Assembly (NCBI GenBank): GCA_025331435.1
Contig: JAIWNI010000051.1
Coordinates: 140,641-204,640, forward strand
Length of the DNA stretch: 64,000 nucleotides
Reading direction: 5' to 3'
Source: Choanephora cucurbitarum
Taxonomy: Eukaryota; Mucoromycota; Mucoromycetes; Mucorales; Choanephoraceae
The notes beneath the pieces were generated by a model. The model worked only from the letters and a program-made list of their open reading frames with translations, did not search any database and was not told the origin of the DNA. The translations under genes and the position numbers were made by a program. This document shows, piece after piece, positions 12,373-23,795 of this stretch (its first letter is position 1; every line of letters starts with the position of its first letter).

Positions 12373-14426
12373 ATAAGAGAGAGACATATGATAAAAGAAA
12401 GGAAGTAGTGGATGTATGAGTAGAAGAAGAAGAAAAAACAAAGAGTGAAAGAATCAAGCTTTTTTTTATACATGTTCTTGACTTCTGTCAAACCGGCGTT
12501 AGTCTGTTATAGACGTTTTTCAGCTTAGCTATTGCTTTCATCACATGCAGTACACACTACCACCCTAACAACCAATCGCTTCCCTTCCTGTCTATCTTTT
12601 TTTTTTTTTTTTTACCTCACACACACTCTCTTCTTCTCTCTCTTTCTCCTTCAAACGTTTCATACACTTGTTACACTTGAGCTATCAAGAGTCGAGACCT
12701 TCCTCTTTAATTCCCCTTCTTTCCTATCGCTTTGGGATTGTTGGATCGATCCTTTTGCAGACATAACTGTGTAATCTGTACAACACCACTAGTCTGCTTT
12801 TTTTTTCTTTTGGTAATGGTTTGGTTTCAGTTCTCCTTAACAACAAAAGATAATGTTTTGTTGGGAATTACAGAGAAGGGTAAGATAGAGAGATGCGGCG
12901 CTGATACAGTGTCTTTTCTTTTATCTCACACTACAAACCAGAAAAGAAGATGAGAGATAAAAGAAAGAGGGCAAGAAAGAACAATAAGAACAATAAGGAG
13001 AAACAAAATATCTAAAGCAATCACGTGAAAAGTACACTAAACTTTCCTTTTGTTTCTGCTCACTTTGCAAAAAACCGTGTTTTTTACCTGCGTTTTGTCA
13101 TGATAAGTGAATAGTACAATCCATACACGCATATTCTATCTAGTACGCTCTCGATCAACAGGCAGTCGACTCTTCTTTTTTTTCTTTTGATAATAAAGAT
13201 GGTAAAGCTCTATTTGTTTATGGTTACCTACTAATTGGATTTCCTTTCTAAGCAACATCCTCCAAACCATCGTCTGACATCTCTCTATCTCTGCCACTCA
13301 CTTTTTTTTCTTCTTTTCTTCGAGTGCAACGAGTGTATACCAAAAGCCCATCGTGCTATATCACTACGCGCCAGTTAGGCATGCAGTAGTATACATCTAC
13401 AAAGATATAAAGAAACTTTTTTCTTCCTTCTTTTGGTAGTGCACTCGATGAAGACCTGTCAAATTTACAAACCCAGAAAGGAAGCTTATTTTTTTCTTGG
13501 TTCATTGTTTATTTTCTGAACAAGGAGGTGTCACAATCAATGCATCTAATTTTTTTCTTGCTTTCTCTTTCTTTCTTTTTTACAACATACTATATACAGT
13601 CTAGAAACAACAGATGATGTAGTCATTACCACCTTGTTCGCACAATCTTCAAAAAGGCAAAAATGTACTATCTACCAGTCAAAAAAAAAGTGAGAAAGAT
13701 AAAAAAGGAAAAAGAAAAAGATCGCCAACTTCGGCCATCCAAATTTAGTAATGGTAGTAACAATAGTAGAAGTTGTTGTGTTTGAAATGCTGTTGATACT
13801 TTCTCTCAACAAACTGGTGCTAAAAAGTATAAGACTATAGCCAAGCAAAATAAAATCTTTAGAAAGCTAGTTCTTCCAGTATCAAGCAACTTGATGTTGA
13901 GAATGATGAACGTAGGAAAGCAATCAGATCGTGTTGACAGACCAGAGAAAAATGACTGTGCAGTCGATCTTCAAAGCATATCCGCAGACTGGCAAAATCA
14001 CCCAAGATAGTTAAATGAAAACTGCGTCATTTGTCTATCGATAAGGCATGACCTGTGTCAATGCGATAACTAATTTAGTAACTGAAAAAAAAAAGGGAAG
14101 AGAAGGGAAGGGAAGGGAAAGAGACAAAACAGGCTACATTTGGTGTAACACATCCGTGCATGTTGTTTATGCTATTGTTAACTAGACAAAAGGAGAAGAT
14201 GATGGAAAGCTTGCGAGCAAAGGAATAGTGAGAGAGAGTGAACAACTTGCTGAAGGGTTTCTTTAGCGGTAGTGATGGTCAGATCAAAGTGTTAGTCTGT
14301 TGTGTATATGTTTTTTGTTGATGCTTTCGCAATACCAACACAACCTTTGGTGGAAACTGTGCTAAAGAAAACAGGATCTACAACAGAACTCACTTTTCTG
14401 GTGGTAGCTCATCTTCATATTACTCC

Positions 14427-14660
14427 TTGCAGGCAGAATCAGCTAAAGTAAGTAACAGTAGTGGACGAAAAATTGATATGAAATCTGCAACTACCAACGG
14501 TATTGAAGTTGTCCTGTGTGAGTTTAAGAAGAACGTTGACAGAAATGAACTGGACAAGCAACAAGGCAAACGCTGTCGCTTGAAAGTCTCTCTGCTTGAA
14601 GATTTGAACACAATCAACATAAGCGACATAATAATCACAACGATTTGGGGCGATATGTGA
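14427..14660 (+). pseudogene. Fragment of a repetitive Mucorales ORF (left-arm copy)
   Basis: A 77-residue open frame (MQAESAKVSNSSGRKIDMKS at the start, then LCEFKKNVDRNELDKQQGK and ending TTIWGDM) is present identically in the other arm on the minus strand (21283-21516). The EFKK and QQGKRCRLKVSLL pattern recalls a widespread uncharacterised repetitive ORF family in Mucorales genomes (memory only). Downstream frames to 14950 are broken by stops. Probably a dead fragment carried in the repeat. Confidence 0.45.
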
Positions 14661-15059
14661 TTGTAGTACTTTACTAATACTTGATACCTACAACGCTTGC
14701 CTTCAGGCTGTCAAGGCAAGCTTATTGCCATTTATTTTGCTTATCCTATCGGCAATGTATAGGCTCTCACTGATCGAATACTTTTGGATGACGTACTTGT
14801 CCAAAGCATGGTAGCATTATACCAATGAAAAGCTAGCATCTTTCTTTGTTTGATCAATAGCGGTAGTAAAATTGAAAATGAGCTGATTTCCGACCAAAAA
14901 TGCTGGCTTTTATGTATTCTTTGAAGCCTTTTGAAAGGATTATATCAAAATTATTCCTTTTATCACATCTAGAGACAAACAAGTCAGTGGCCACAAGCAG
15001 ACACAGTAAAACATCGCTTCAAGGGGTGTAGTGAGTGTGTTTGCCTTCAGACATATGTA

Positions 15060-15295
15060 TGTATACAACCGTTTAAGAAAATTCGCAACCAAGATCAGCC
15101 AATAAGACCAGAAGCATTTTTGAATGAGTCGTATTGTCATGTAGACCACCATTCAAAACCCCCTCCCTCCCTAGGCAGCATCTAGAGCAACTGTTAATGA
15201 GAAGAGCAAAGGCTCAATGCTGATGACATTTGCTGTCTTAGCTGTCTATACTCAAAACTGAAAGCGGAGGGTTAGCATGATTAAAGACAACATTA
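15060..15295 (+). pseudogene. 5' fragment of a DDE transposase, left arm, truncated
   Basis: The plus strand encodes relics matching the transposase in the right arm: VYNRLRK, RPEAFLNESYCHVDHH (the first catalytic Asp region of Tc1/IS630-like DDE_3 transposases, D replaced by N here) and further residues to 15295. There the sequence leaves the transposase and becomes unrelated. No functional protein is possible. Confidence 0.6.
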
Positions 15296-15835
15296 TGCTG
15301 ATTGAACAAACATTTGTTTGAGTTTACCATGAAGGAACATAAGAAAAATATTATTTCGTAAACTTGCTGAAATCGATATTCTTCCTTAATTACAGCTTGA
15401 TGTGATAAATAACAATATCAAAGAAGTCGATCCTTCAATGGTAGTTACATTATCAACATCAAACAAAGTGACATAAAATACAACGCTTAGAATGGGAAAT
15501 CGCCTTGACTTGCGAGTTCAATAATTTCTTGTTGTTGTATTGAATAGGTTTATAAGAGAGAGATCAAGCGAAGTGCGAATAAGACTCAACCTTATTTTTT
15601 TTGGAGAGAAACTAATTGATTTTCCAAGCATACAAAGCTTACTTCTATTTATACTTTCTAACTATTGCCAAGAAGTGATTTGATCTTTGATGCACTATGT
15701 CTATCTTTCTTGCACTTTAAGTCACATCTTAACTACAGAAACAATTCGAGAAATGACATCTTTCTGAAATGTGAGCCGCTAGAGGTAATAGAAAATCTAA
15801 TATATTAAAACAATGGGATTGAATCCTTGGAAAAT
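15296..15835. other. Spacer DNA between the left repeat arm and the Helitron relic
   Basis: 540 bp, AT-rich, with no recognisable coding potential. It may include the 5' end of the Helitron, but no terminal motif could be fixed. Confidence 0.4.
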
Positions 15836-15839
15836 ATCA

Positions 15840-18477
15840 AGTTAGTCTTCCGGGCTGAAGGTGTTCCCGATCGTAGACGCTATTATAATTGGTGGTGAAA
15901 ACGATGATGACACTCCCAACTCAAGAGACATTGTTTTCCGATACCAAGACAATTCACTTACTAGAGTTAATGAGTCCAATCAGTTCTACGACCCATTACA
16001 CTATGTTCTTTTGTTTCCTTCGGGTGAACCTGGATAGAAAATTAACACCAAGAGTACCTCTGGCAACCCTAAGATAACTGTCATGGAGTTTTACAGCTTT
16101 CGGTTGATGTATAGACCAAATGACAACCATCTTTTGCATTCCTTTGGCAATCTCTTTCAACAGTATATTGTTGACAATTATGCTAAAATGGAACAAAATC
16201 GATTGTCATACATTCGTTTGAACCAGAAAAAGCTAAGATGTGAGGCCTATCAAGGTTTGCAAGATGCTGTCCATGTCAATGATTACATCAACTCGGCTGA
16301 TCCACAAAGTCTGGCGAACATCAGCAAAAGAGTTATATTGCCATCTTCGTTTATTGGTGGTCCACGCCACACGGCTCAACTTTATCAGGATGCCCTTAGT
16401 ATTGTTAGAAGATTCGGTAAACCTGACTACTTCATTACTTTCACATGTAATCCTATGTGGCCCAAAATCCAACGAGAATCGTTATTTCATCAAAAAGTTT
16501 CAGATCGACCCGATCTTTGCTCTAGAGTTTTTAACCTTAAGCTTCGAGAACTTCTAGATGATTTGACAAAAAAGCGTGTCTTAGGTAAAGCCATTGCGTT
16601 CATTTATACCATTGAGTTTCAAAAGCGAGGCTTGCCTCATGCACACATTCTCTTGATCGTTGATCCTTCTGACAAACCACAAACCATCGAGGATTATGAT
16701 AAGGTTGTATCTGCTGAGATTCCTGATCCTAATGCTTATCCTTTAGCATATGAAACAATTACCAAACATATGGTTCATGGTCCATGTGGAATCCTGAATT
16801 TTAACGCTGTCTGTATGGATGCAGAGAAAGGATGTACGAAAGGGTACCCCAAGGAATTCTGTGAAGAAACAACTGTCAATCCCAATGGAGGCTATCCTAT
16901 CTATAGAAGACGCAACAATGTATCATCAATCCCCAAAATCATCAATGGACATACCTACAACATAGATAATTGCTGGATTGTACCACACAGCTTATGCCTT
17001 TGTTCAAAGTATGATGCACACATCAATGTCGAGCTATGCTCTTCTATCAATAGTGTCAAGTACGCTTACAAATATGTGTATAAAGGTCATAATCGCGCAT
17101 CTATGTCTGTTGAACAAAGCGATGAGATCAAGCCATTCGTTGATGCTAGATACGTATCTGCACCCGAAGCTTGCTGGATATTGTTCTCCTTTCAAGATGC
17201 TTGCCGTGCTTTGCACTTACTTGAATCTGATGACCAATGGAGTCGATGTTTAGAAGAGGCTGCTCAAATTCAAACTCCTATTAGTCTTAGAAGACTATTT
17301 ACCATTTTGTTAATTTTCTGTACGCCATCTGATCCCTATCAACTTTGGCTGGAATTTCGAAATGAGTTATCGGAAGACTATCTTCATCAACTTGGAAATG
17401 ATCCCTGTTTTGATTCGGTTCTAAACAGTATCTCTGAAACAGCTTGCAATAATACATTGCTTGATATCGATGATATTTTAGCCACACAACATGGAACAAA
17501 CTTAATTCGCTATCCCGGATTTGTGCTGCCAACTACCGATACGAGAAGCCATTATGCTAATGCAGGTGTCAGTCGCTTGATTTGAGAACAAGATAGACTA
17601 AACATGTTTGCCCAGCAAAGTTCTGTCTTTGAGGATATTGGTAGATTAAACACTCTCCAACGTCAAGTCTTCGATGCCATCATGCGATGTGTCGGAAGGG
17701 ACGGCTACCAATCAAAAGAATATCCCAGAATTTTCTTTGCTCATCCAAGGCAATAACCTTTTAAACCTTTTGTCTGCAATTTATCCAGAAATATTCTCCA
17801 GTGAGAATACTATCTACACAAATCCTCAGAGTCTGATCAAAGCAGGAATTCTTACACCTACTAATTCTTTTGTTGCTGAAATAAATCATCTCTTGATTCA
17901 ACGATTTCCTGGAGAATTAAAGACTTACTTCAGAGCTGATGAACTTCTCAATAATGAGCAAAACATGGAGTATCCAGTTGAACTGCTTCACCGGATTGAA
18001 AATGGATCCATTCCTCCCCATGAGCTCAAGTTAAAGGTTGATTCGCCCATCATGCTTCTTAGAAACTTAGACGTCACAAATGGTTTGTGCAATGGTACTC
18101 GATTGGTAGTCAAATCATTATTGCAACATGTCATTGAGGCAACTATTGAAGCCGGCGCATTTGTAGGCTCAGTAGTATGCATTCCACGCATCAGATTTAT
18201 TACTGACTCTAATGACGCTATTCAATTCAGTCGTTTTCAATTTCCTGTAAGACTTGGTTTTGCAATGACTATCAACAAAGCTCAAGGCCAAACACTTGAA
18301 AAAGTTGGTTTGTATTTGTCAAAGCCTGTTTCTAGTCATGGCCAACTTTATGTTGCTCTATCCCGAGTCAAGCAAAAAGAATCATTAAAGATTCTAATTG
18401 GTAAATCCACTGCTATTCCATCAAGATATAGAGCATATCACACCAGAAATGTTGTCTACAAAGAAGTATTTATTTAA
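15840..18477 (+). pseudogene. Defective Helitron Rep-helicase gene
   Basis: Rolling-circle transposon protein in pieces. At 15840-15900 a frame reads KLVFRAEGVPDRRRYYN; a frame change leads to IIIGGENDDDTPNSRDIVF, interrupted by a TAG at about 16035 where GEPGW is expected. From 16083 to 17585 a 500-aa open frame carries the Helitron Rep region: FGKPDYFITFTCNP, the HUH motif in KRGLPHAHILL, and the tyrosine region KYAYKYVYKGH. After a TGA the text continues EQDRLNMF ... GRLNTLQRQVFDAIM, the entry of the Pif1-like helicase. It then shifts frame directly into the helicase C-terminus (17674-18477), which includes FAMTINKAQGQTLEKVG and YVALSRV. The Walker A, Walker B and intermediate helicase motifs are missing. 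Thus dead, or mobilised only in trans. Confidence 0.9.
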
Positions 18478-18527
18478 AGGCCTACTCTTTCTTATCTTAT
18501 TATTATCGTATATCATATCAATAAACT

Positions 18528-18552
18528 TATATATATATATATATATATATAT
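18528..18552. repeat. TA dinucleotide microsatellite
   Basis: About 12 TA units lie just 3' of the Helitron coding relic. Confidence 0.95.
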
Positions 18553-18661
18553 CATCTAACAAACATAAAATTATATTTGGTCCTGAACAAACCCATCTCA
18601 TTGAGCTCTGATCCATCCATTCGGATTAGCTTTATTCTTTCTCATTGCCCCGAGACACATG

Positions 18662-18745
18662 TTTTTTTTTTACCAAAGCGATGGTTTAAAATAGCCCTTT
18701 CGCTGCGCTTCGTATATTTTAAACCATCGCTTTGGTAAAAAAAAA
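18662..18745. repeat. Perfect 31-bp stem hairpin with 22-nt loop
   Basis: Left stem 18662-18692 (poly-T, then ACCAAAGCGATGG and TTTAAAATA) is the exact reverse complement of 18715-18745. The loop holds CGCTGCGCTTCG. It is too long and perfect for chance. It is either a folded mini-element (MITE/foldback) or a terminal hairpin connected with the Helitron, which ends about 185 bp upstream. Not assigned to a family. Confidence 0.85.
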
Positions 18746-19230
18746 AATATGGGTGGGGCCCCCACATTGAACTCCTCATCGGATTAGTTGGCCTGCGCCA
18801 GCACGAGCATCTTACAAAGCGCAGCGTACCGTACCGTAATGAAAAAATCGACAAATAGCGCACTCATTTGATACAGGTCAAGCTTATGGTGGGATCTAGT
18901 CTCAAGCGTAAAAACATAGACATGTAATTGAAAGGCAAAAGTTTGAATCGATGCATTTTAGCGATTTTGTTTGTTCTTATGGTCTAAAGTTGGAGTTACG
19001 CTTGAACAAAGTGCATTTCTGCAATCAATAGTTGTGTGATCTTCATTGCAGTTTAAGTGTTTATTGGTGTGACATGCTTTTGAAGATGATGCATGAGAAA
19101 AGAAATATGTGGATTGTTAATGGTAAAGAGTATTCTAAGCTTCTGGCTCGTTTCCACTATGAGCCATCAAAGCGGAAGATAACTCTTCTAAGCGCAAAAT
19201 CTTCTTCTGAGCCTTTTTTGGAGTAAAAAT
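18746..19230. other. Spacer DNA, broken coding-like traces only
   Basis: GC-richer near 18750-18830 (next to the hairpin), then AT-rich. A short plus-strand frame at 19032-19226 (KMMHEKRNMWIVNGKEYSKLLARFHYEP) looks protein-like but has stops upstream and no partner exon. No function suggested. Confidence 0.3.
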
Positions 19231-19900
19231 TTGCACACAATGTGTCAGACTTTAAGTTGAAAGAAAACAAGAAAAAAATGATAGGAATAACATAGACTGA
19301 CCTGATTTATGCTTTCTGCCTCGTTCTGTTTTGATTGAGTGAGCTTAAGAGCATGTTCTGCAACATCAGTGAGATACTTTTGCGCTGCCAAAGCAAACAG
19401 CTTCTTTCTATTGAAGACAATATCAATAATCTTCACGAGTTCGAAGCTAACTGCTCTTATGTTACATTTTGGTATCCTCGCAGTCAAATCCTGATCGGCT
19501 CAGATAGTAATCAATGACATTTTCAGGTATCTACGTCCCAAGAAATAAAGATACATTACTCAACTCAATAAGCAAACTAACTTCTTGAGGTTAAAATTAA
19601 TCTTACAATGGAAGTGTAGTTATCCATGGAAGCCAATATTTCCGCTACTTGTCTTTCATTGTCGACTAAAGATTTTGGCGCCTTTGTATCTCCATCAGTA
19701 TTAGCGTCAAAAGATGTTGCAGGAGTCGTTGAGTCTGTATAAGTAGAATTCATACAAGTTCTGAAGAAAAGAAAAAAAACGCACATCTTTATGAATGACT
19801 CTCCGATCCCTTTCTGCTGTCTTGATTTTGGGTGTCCGAAATATATATTCATTAATTTTCTTCCTCATCCAATTTTGATTTTCTCGAGTTGCATCCATTC
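19230..19900 (-). other. Possible multi-exon hypothetical gene or relic
   Basis: Minus-strand pieces look coding: about 19740-19617 (SLVDNERQVAEILASMDNYTS, followed by GTAAGAT) and about 19475-19305 (VSFELVKIIDIVFNRKK and AAQKYLTDVAEHALKLTQSKQN, then GTCAGT). They could be exons of a helical protein separated by an intron of about 130 nt. No start codon context or family could be established, and the location inside transposon debris argues for a passenger or relic. Confidence 0.25.
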
Positions 19901-20046
19901 GATTCTGATGAGACTAGTACCATTCTGAAGCTCATACTGGCGGATTTATGCAAATGTTGTTAGTTTCTATATTAATTTTACTTCGTCACTATGCATTTTC
20001 ATAGTTGTGGTTTTCAAAAATAACAACTTCTTTATTAGGTTAAAAC

Positions 20047-20912
20047 TCAGATGGAAGAAGCCTCATCAACATTTATCTCTTGTTCTTTACATTTCTCAAC
20101 GAAGTCACCATGGTATTTGAGGCATTGCTGAAGAGACTTCTTCCAGAATAACAGGAGATAAAATCCTTGTTTCTTAGATAGATTTTCTTCAAGATTCTTC
20201 TTCAGCGTGTTAGCAGTTTCCTTCTCCTTGTCATTGAACGCTATCTTATTCTTTGTCATCCCCCAAACCCTATCAATTGGTTGTAGTTCGCAATGGTCGG
20301 GGGAGGGGGGAGGAGCGGTAATTATGATGGTGCACCCATAATTTTCTGCTATCAAGTATGTTTTGTAAACAGGTTCAATTGCAAGATTCTTTACGATTTT
20401 CAAAATCTCACTTTTTTCTTTGGTTGATCTGGGTCAGCCAAATACTCATTCTCAACCAACCAAGACTTAATCTCAGCTTTTGATGCGGTTCTTGTGGTAA
20501 GATGTACCATCCATATGAATGGCACAATTGCCATAAGGGACCAGCGACACACAGAGCTTCTCGAAAAGACTGGCAAATTTGTCCTTGTCAAAGTTGCCAT
20601 GGTAATCTGTCTCGATAGCTCTATTTCCTTTTGCCTGCCAAACAGTAATGTTGTCTTTAATCATGCTAACCCTCCGCTTTCAGTTTTGAGTATAGACAGC
20701 TAAGACAGCAAATGTCATCAGCATTGAGCCTTTGCTCTTCTCATTAACAGTTGCTCTAGATGCTGCCTAGGGGAGGGAGGGGGTTTTGAATGGTGGTCTA
20801 CATGACAATACGACTCATTCAAAAATGCTTCTGGTCTTATTGGCTGATCTTGGTTGCGAATGTTTCTTAAACGGTTGTATACATACATATGTCTGAAGGC
20901 AAACACACTCAC
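20047..20912 (-). pseudogene. Frameshifted DDE (Tc1/IS630-like) transposase
   Basis: Read from 20912 downward: VYNRLRN, then RPEAFLNESYCHVDHH (first acidic position, D expected but N seen), a stop, then from 20664 AIETDYHGNFDKDKF and CAIHMDGTSYHKNR (second Asp). A one-base shift leads into KAEIKSWLVENEYL, a second shift into KIVKNLAIEPVYKTYL, and CELQPIDRVWGMTKNKIAF with TAPPPSPDH before it, the region of the third acidic residue. The three blocks are colinear with DDE_3-type transposases. At least two frameshifts plus a stop make it inactive. The part above 20646 belongs to the right repeat arm; the rest is in the spacer. Confidence 0.8.
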
Positions 20913-21282
20913 TACACCCCTTGAAGCGATGTTTTACTGTGTCTTGCTTGTGGCCACTGACTTGTTTGTCTCTAGATGTGATAAAAGGAATAATTTTGAT
21001 ATAATCCTTTCAAAAGGCTTCAAAGAATACATAAAAGCCAGCATTTTGGTCGGAAATCAGCTCATTTTCAATTTTACTACCGCTATTGATCAAACAAAGA
21101 AAGATGCTAGCTTTTCATTGGTATAATGCTACCATGCTTTGGACAAGTACGTCATCCAAAAGTATTCGATCAGTGAGAGCCTATACATTGCCGATAGGAT
21201 AAGCAAAATAAATGGCAATAAGCTTGCCTTGACAGCCTGAAGGCAAGCGTTGTAGGTATCAAGTATTAGTAAAGTACTACAA

Positions 21283-21516
21283 TCACATATCGCCCCAAAT
21301 CGTTGTGATTATTATGTCGCTTATGTTGATTGTGTTCAAATCTTCAAGCAGAGAGACTTTCAAGCGACAGCGTTTGCCTTGTTGCTTGTCCAGTTCATTT
21401 CTGTCAACGTTCTTCTTAAACTCACACAGGACAACTTCAATACCGTTGGTAGTTGCAGATTTCATATCAATTTTTCGTCCACTACTGTTACTTACTTTAG
21501 CTGATTCTGCCTGCAA
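21283..21516 (-). pseudogene. Fragment of a repetitive Mucorales ORF (right-arm copy)
   Basis: Same 77-residue frame as at 14427-14660 with no amino-acid difference in the translations compared. The identity of the two copies supports a recent duplication or ongoing gene conversion between the arms. Confidence 0.45.
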
Positions 21517-23584
21517 GGAGTAATATGAAGATGAGCTACCACCAGAAAAGTGAGTTCTGTTGTAGATCCTGTTTTCTTTAGCACAGTTTCCACCAAAGGT
21601 TGTGTTGGTATTGCGAAAGCATCAACAAAAAACATATACACAACAGACTAACACTTTGATCTGACCATCACTACCGCTAAAGAAACCCTTCAGCAAGTTG
21701 TTCACTCTCTTCTCACTATTCCTTTGCTCGCAAGCTTTCCATCATCTTCTCCTTTTGTCTAGTTAACAATAGCATAAACAAACATGCACGGATGTGTTAC
21801 ACCAAATGTAGCCTGTTTTGTCTCTTTCCCTTCCCTTCCCTTCTCTTCCCTTCTTTTTTTTTCAGTTACTAAATTAGTTATCGCATTGACACAGGTCATG
21901 CCTTATCGATAGACAAATGACGCAGTTTTCATTTAACTATCTTGGGTGATTTTGCCAGTCTGCGGATATGCTTTGAAGATCGACTGCACAGTCATTTTTC
22001 TCTGGTCTGTCAACACGATCTGATTGCTTTCCTACGTTCATCATTCTCAACATCAAGTTGCTTGATACTGGAAGAACTAGCTTTCTAAAGATTTTATTTT
22101 GCTTGGCTATAGTCTTATACTTTTTAGCACCAGTTTGTTGAGAGAAAGTATCAACAGCATTTCAAACACAACAACTTCTACTATTGTTACTACCATTACT
22201 AAATTTGGATGGCCGAAGTTGGTGATCTTTTTCTTTTTCCTTTTTTATCTTTCTCACTTTTTTTTTTGACTGGTAGATAGTACATTTTTGCCTTTTTTGA
22301 AGATTGTGCGAACAAGGTGGTAATGACTACATCATCTGTTGTTTCTAGACTGTATATAGTATGTTGTAAAAAAAGAAAAGAAAGAGAAAGCAAGAAAAAA
22401 ATTAGATGCATTGATTGTGACACCTCCTTGTTCAGAAAATAAACAATGAACCAAGAAAAAAAATAAGCTTCCTTTCTGGGTTTGTAAATTTGACAGGTCT
22501 TCATCGAGTGCACTACCAAAAGAAGGAAGAAAAAAGTTTCTTTATATCTTTGTAGATGTATACTACTGCATGCCTAACTGGCGCGTAGTGATATAGCACG
22601 ATGGGCTTTTGGTATACACTCGTTGCACTCGAAGAAAAGAAGAAAAAAAAAGTGAGTGGCAGAGATAGAGAGATGTCAGACGATGGTTTGGAGGATGTTG
22701 CTTAGAAAGGAAATCCAATTAGTAGGTAACCATAAACAAATAGAGCTTTACCATCTTTATTATCAAAAGAAAAAAAAGAAGAGTCGACTGCCTGTTGATC
22801 GAGAGCGTACTAGATAGAATATGCGTGTATGGATTGTACTATTCACTTATCATGACAAAACGCAGGTAAAAAACACGGTTTTTTGCAAAGTGAGCAGAAA
22901 CAAAAGGAAAGTTTAGTGTACTTTTCACGTGATTGATTTAGATATTTTGTTTCTCCTTATTGTTCTTATTGTTCTTTCTTGCCCTCTTTCTTTTATCTCT
23001 CATCTTCTTTTCTGGTTTGTAGTGTGAGATAAAAGAAAAGACACTGTATCAGCGCCGCATCTCTCTATCTTACCCTTCTCTGTAATTCCCAACAAACACA
23101 TTATCTTTTGTTGTTAAGGAGAACTGAAACCAAACCATTACCAAAAGAAAAAAAAAAGCAGACTAGTGGTGTTGTACAGGATTACACAGTTATGTCTGCA
23201 AAAGGATCGATCCAACAATCCCAAAGCGACAGGAAAGAAGGGGAATTAAAGAGGAAGGTCTCGACTCTTGATAGCTCAAGTGTAACAAGTGTATGAAACG
23301 TTTGAAGGAGAAAGAGAGAGAAGAAGAGAGTGTGTGTGAGGTAAAAAAAAAAAAAAAAAAAAGATAGACAGGAAGGGAAGCGATTGGTTGTTAGGGTGGT
23401 AGTGTGTACTGCATGTGATGAAAGCAATAGCTAAGCTGAAAAACGTCTATAACAGACTAACGCCGGTTTGACAGAAGTCAAGAACATGTATAAAAAAAAG
23501 CTTGATTCTTTCACTCTTTGTTTTTTCTTCTTCTTCTACTCATACATCCACTACTTCCTTTCTTTTATCATATGTCTCTCTCTT

Positions 23585-23795
23585 ATTTCAACCTTTGGGG
23601 TTCTTTGGTTCTTCGGCGCTTTGGTTCTTTGGTGCTCTGTCTCTAAGGTTCTTTGGTTCTAAGGTCCTCTCTTGGTTCTTTGGATTCTATGGGTTCTTTG
23701 GTCCTCTCTTTTGGTCCTCTCTTTTGGTCCTCTCTTTTGGTTCTCTCTTTTGGTTTTCTCTTTTGGTTCTCTCTTTTGGTTCTCATCTAGTTTCT
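23585..23795. repeat. Minisatellite (right-arm copy)
   Basis: Tandem units of GGTTCTTTGG and TCTCTTTTGGT type. Unit number differs from the left-arm copy, accounting for part of the length difference between arms. Confidence 0.85.

Larger units (their letters stand above)
11121..15295 (+). repeat. Left arm of a large (about 4.2 kb) inverted repeat
   Basis: Nearly every stretch compared is the reverse complement of 20646-24840. Examples: the block starting CATTATTGACTGAG at 11126, the minisatellite at 12180-12370, the block containing CCGCGTGAAGGCATC near 11920, and the block TGATTAAAGACAACATTA ending at 15295. Differences seen are single substitutions, homopolymer lengths and minisatellite copy number. 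Homology stops abruptly at 15295, inside what on the other arm is a transposase gene. The outer end coincides with a TTAA. The arm contains no intact gene, only fragments of repetitive ORFs. Confidence 0.93.

Noticed and set aside
12161..12457. Phe/Gly/Leu-rich frames at 12161-12491 and 23468-23822
   Set aside because: Produced by the minisatellite units; not protein-coding.
12595..12615. Long T/A homopolymers (also 23343-23362, 11526-11545) as possible LINE tails
   Set aside because: Present in both arms at the same place and not flanked by target duplications.
16233..17532. Several minus-strand and alternate-frame ORFs within the Helitron
   Set aside because: Shadows of the Rep frame.
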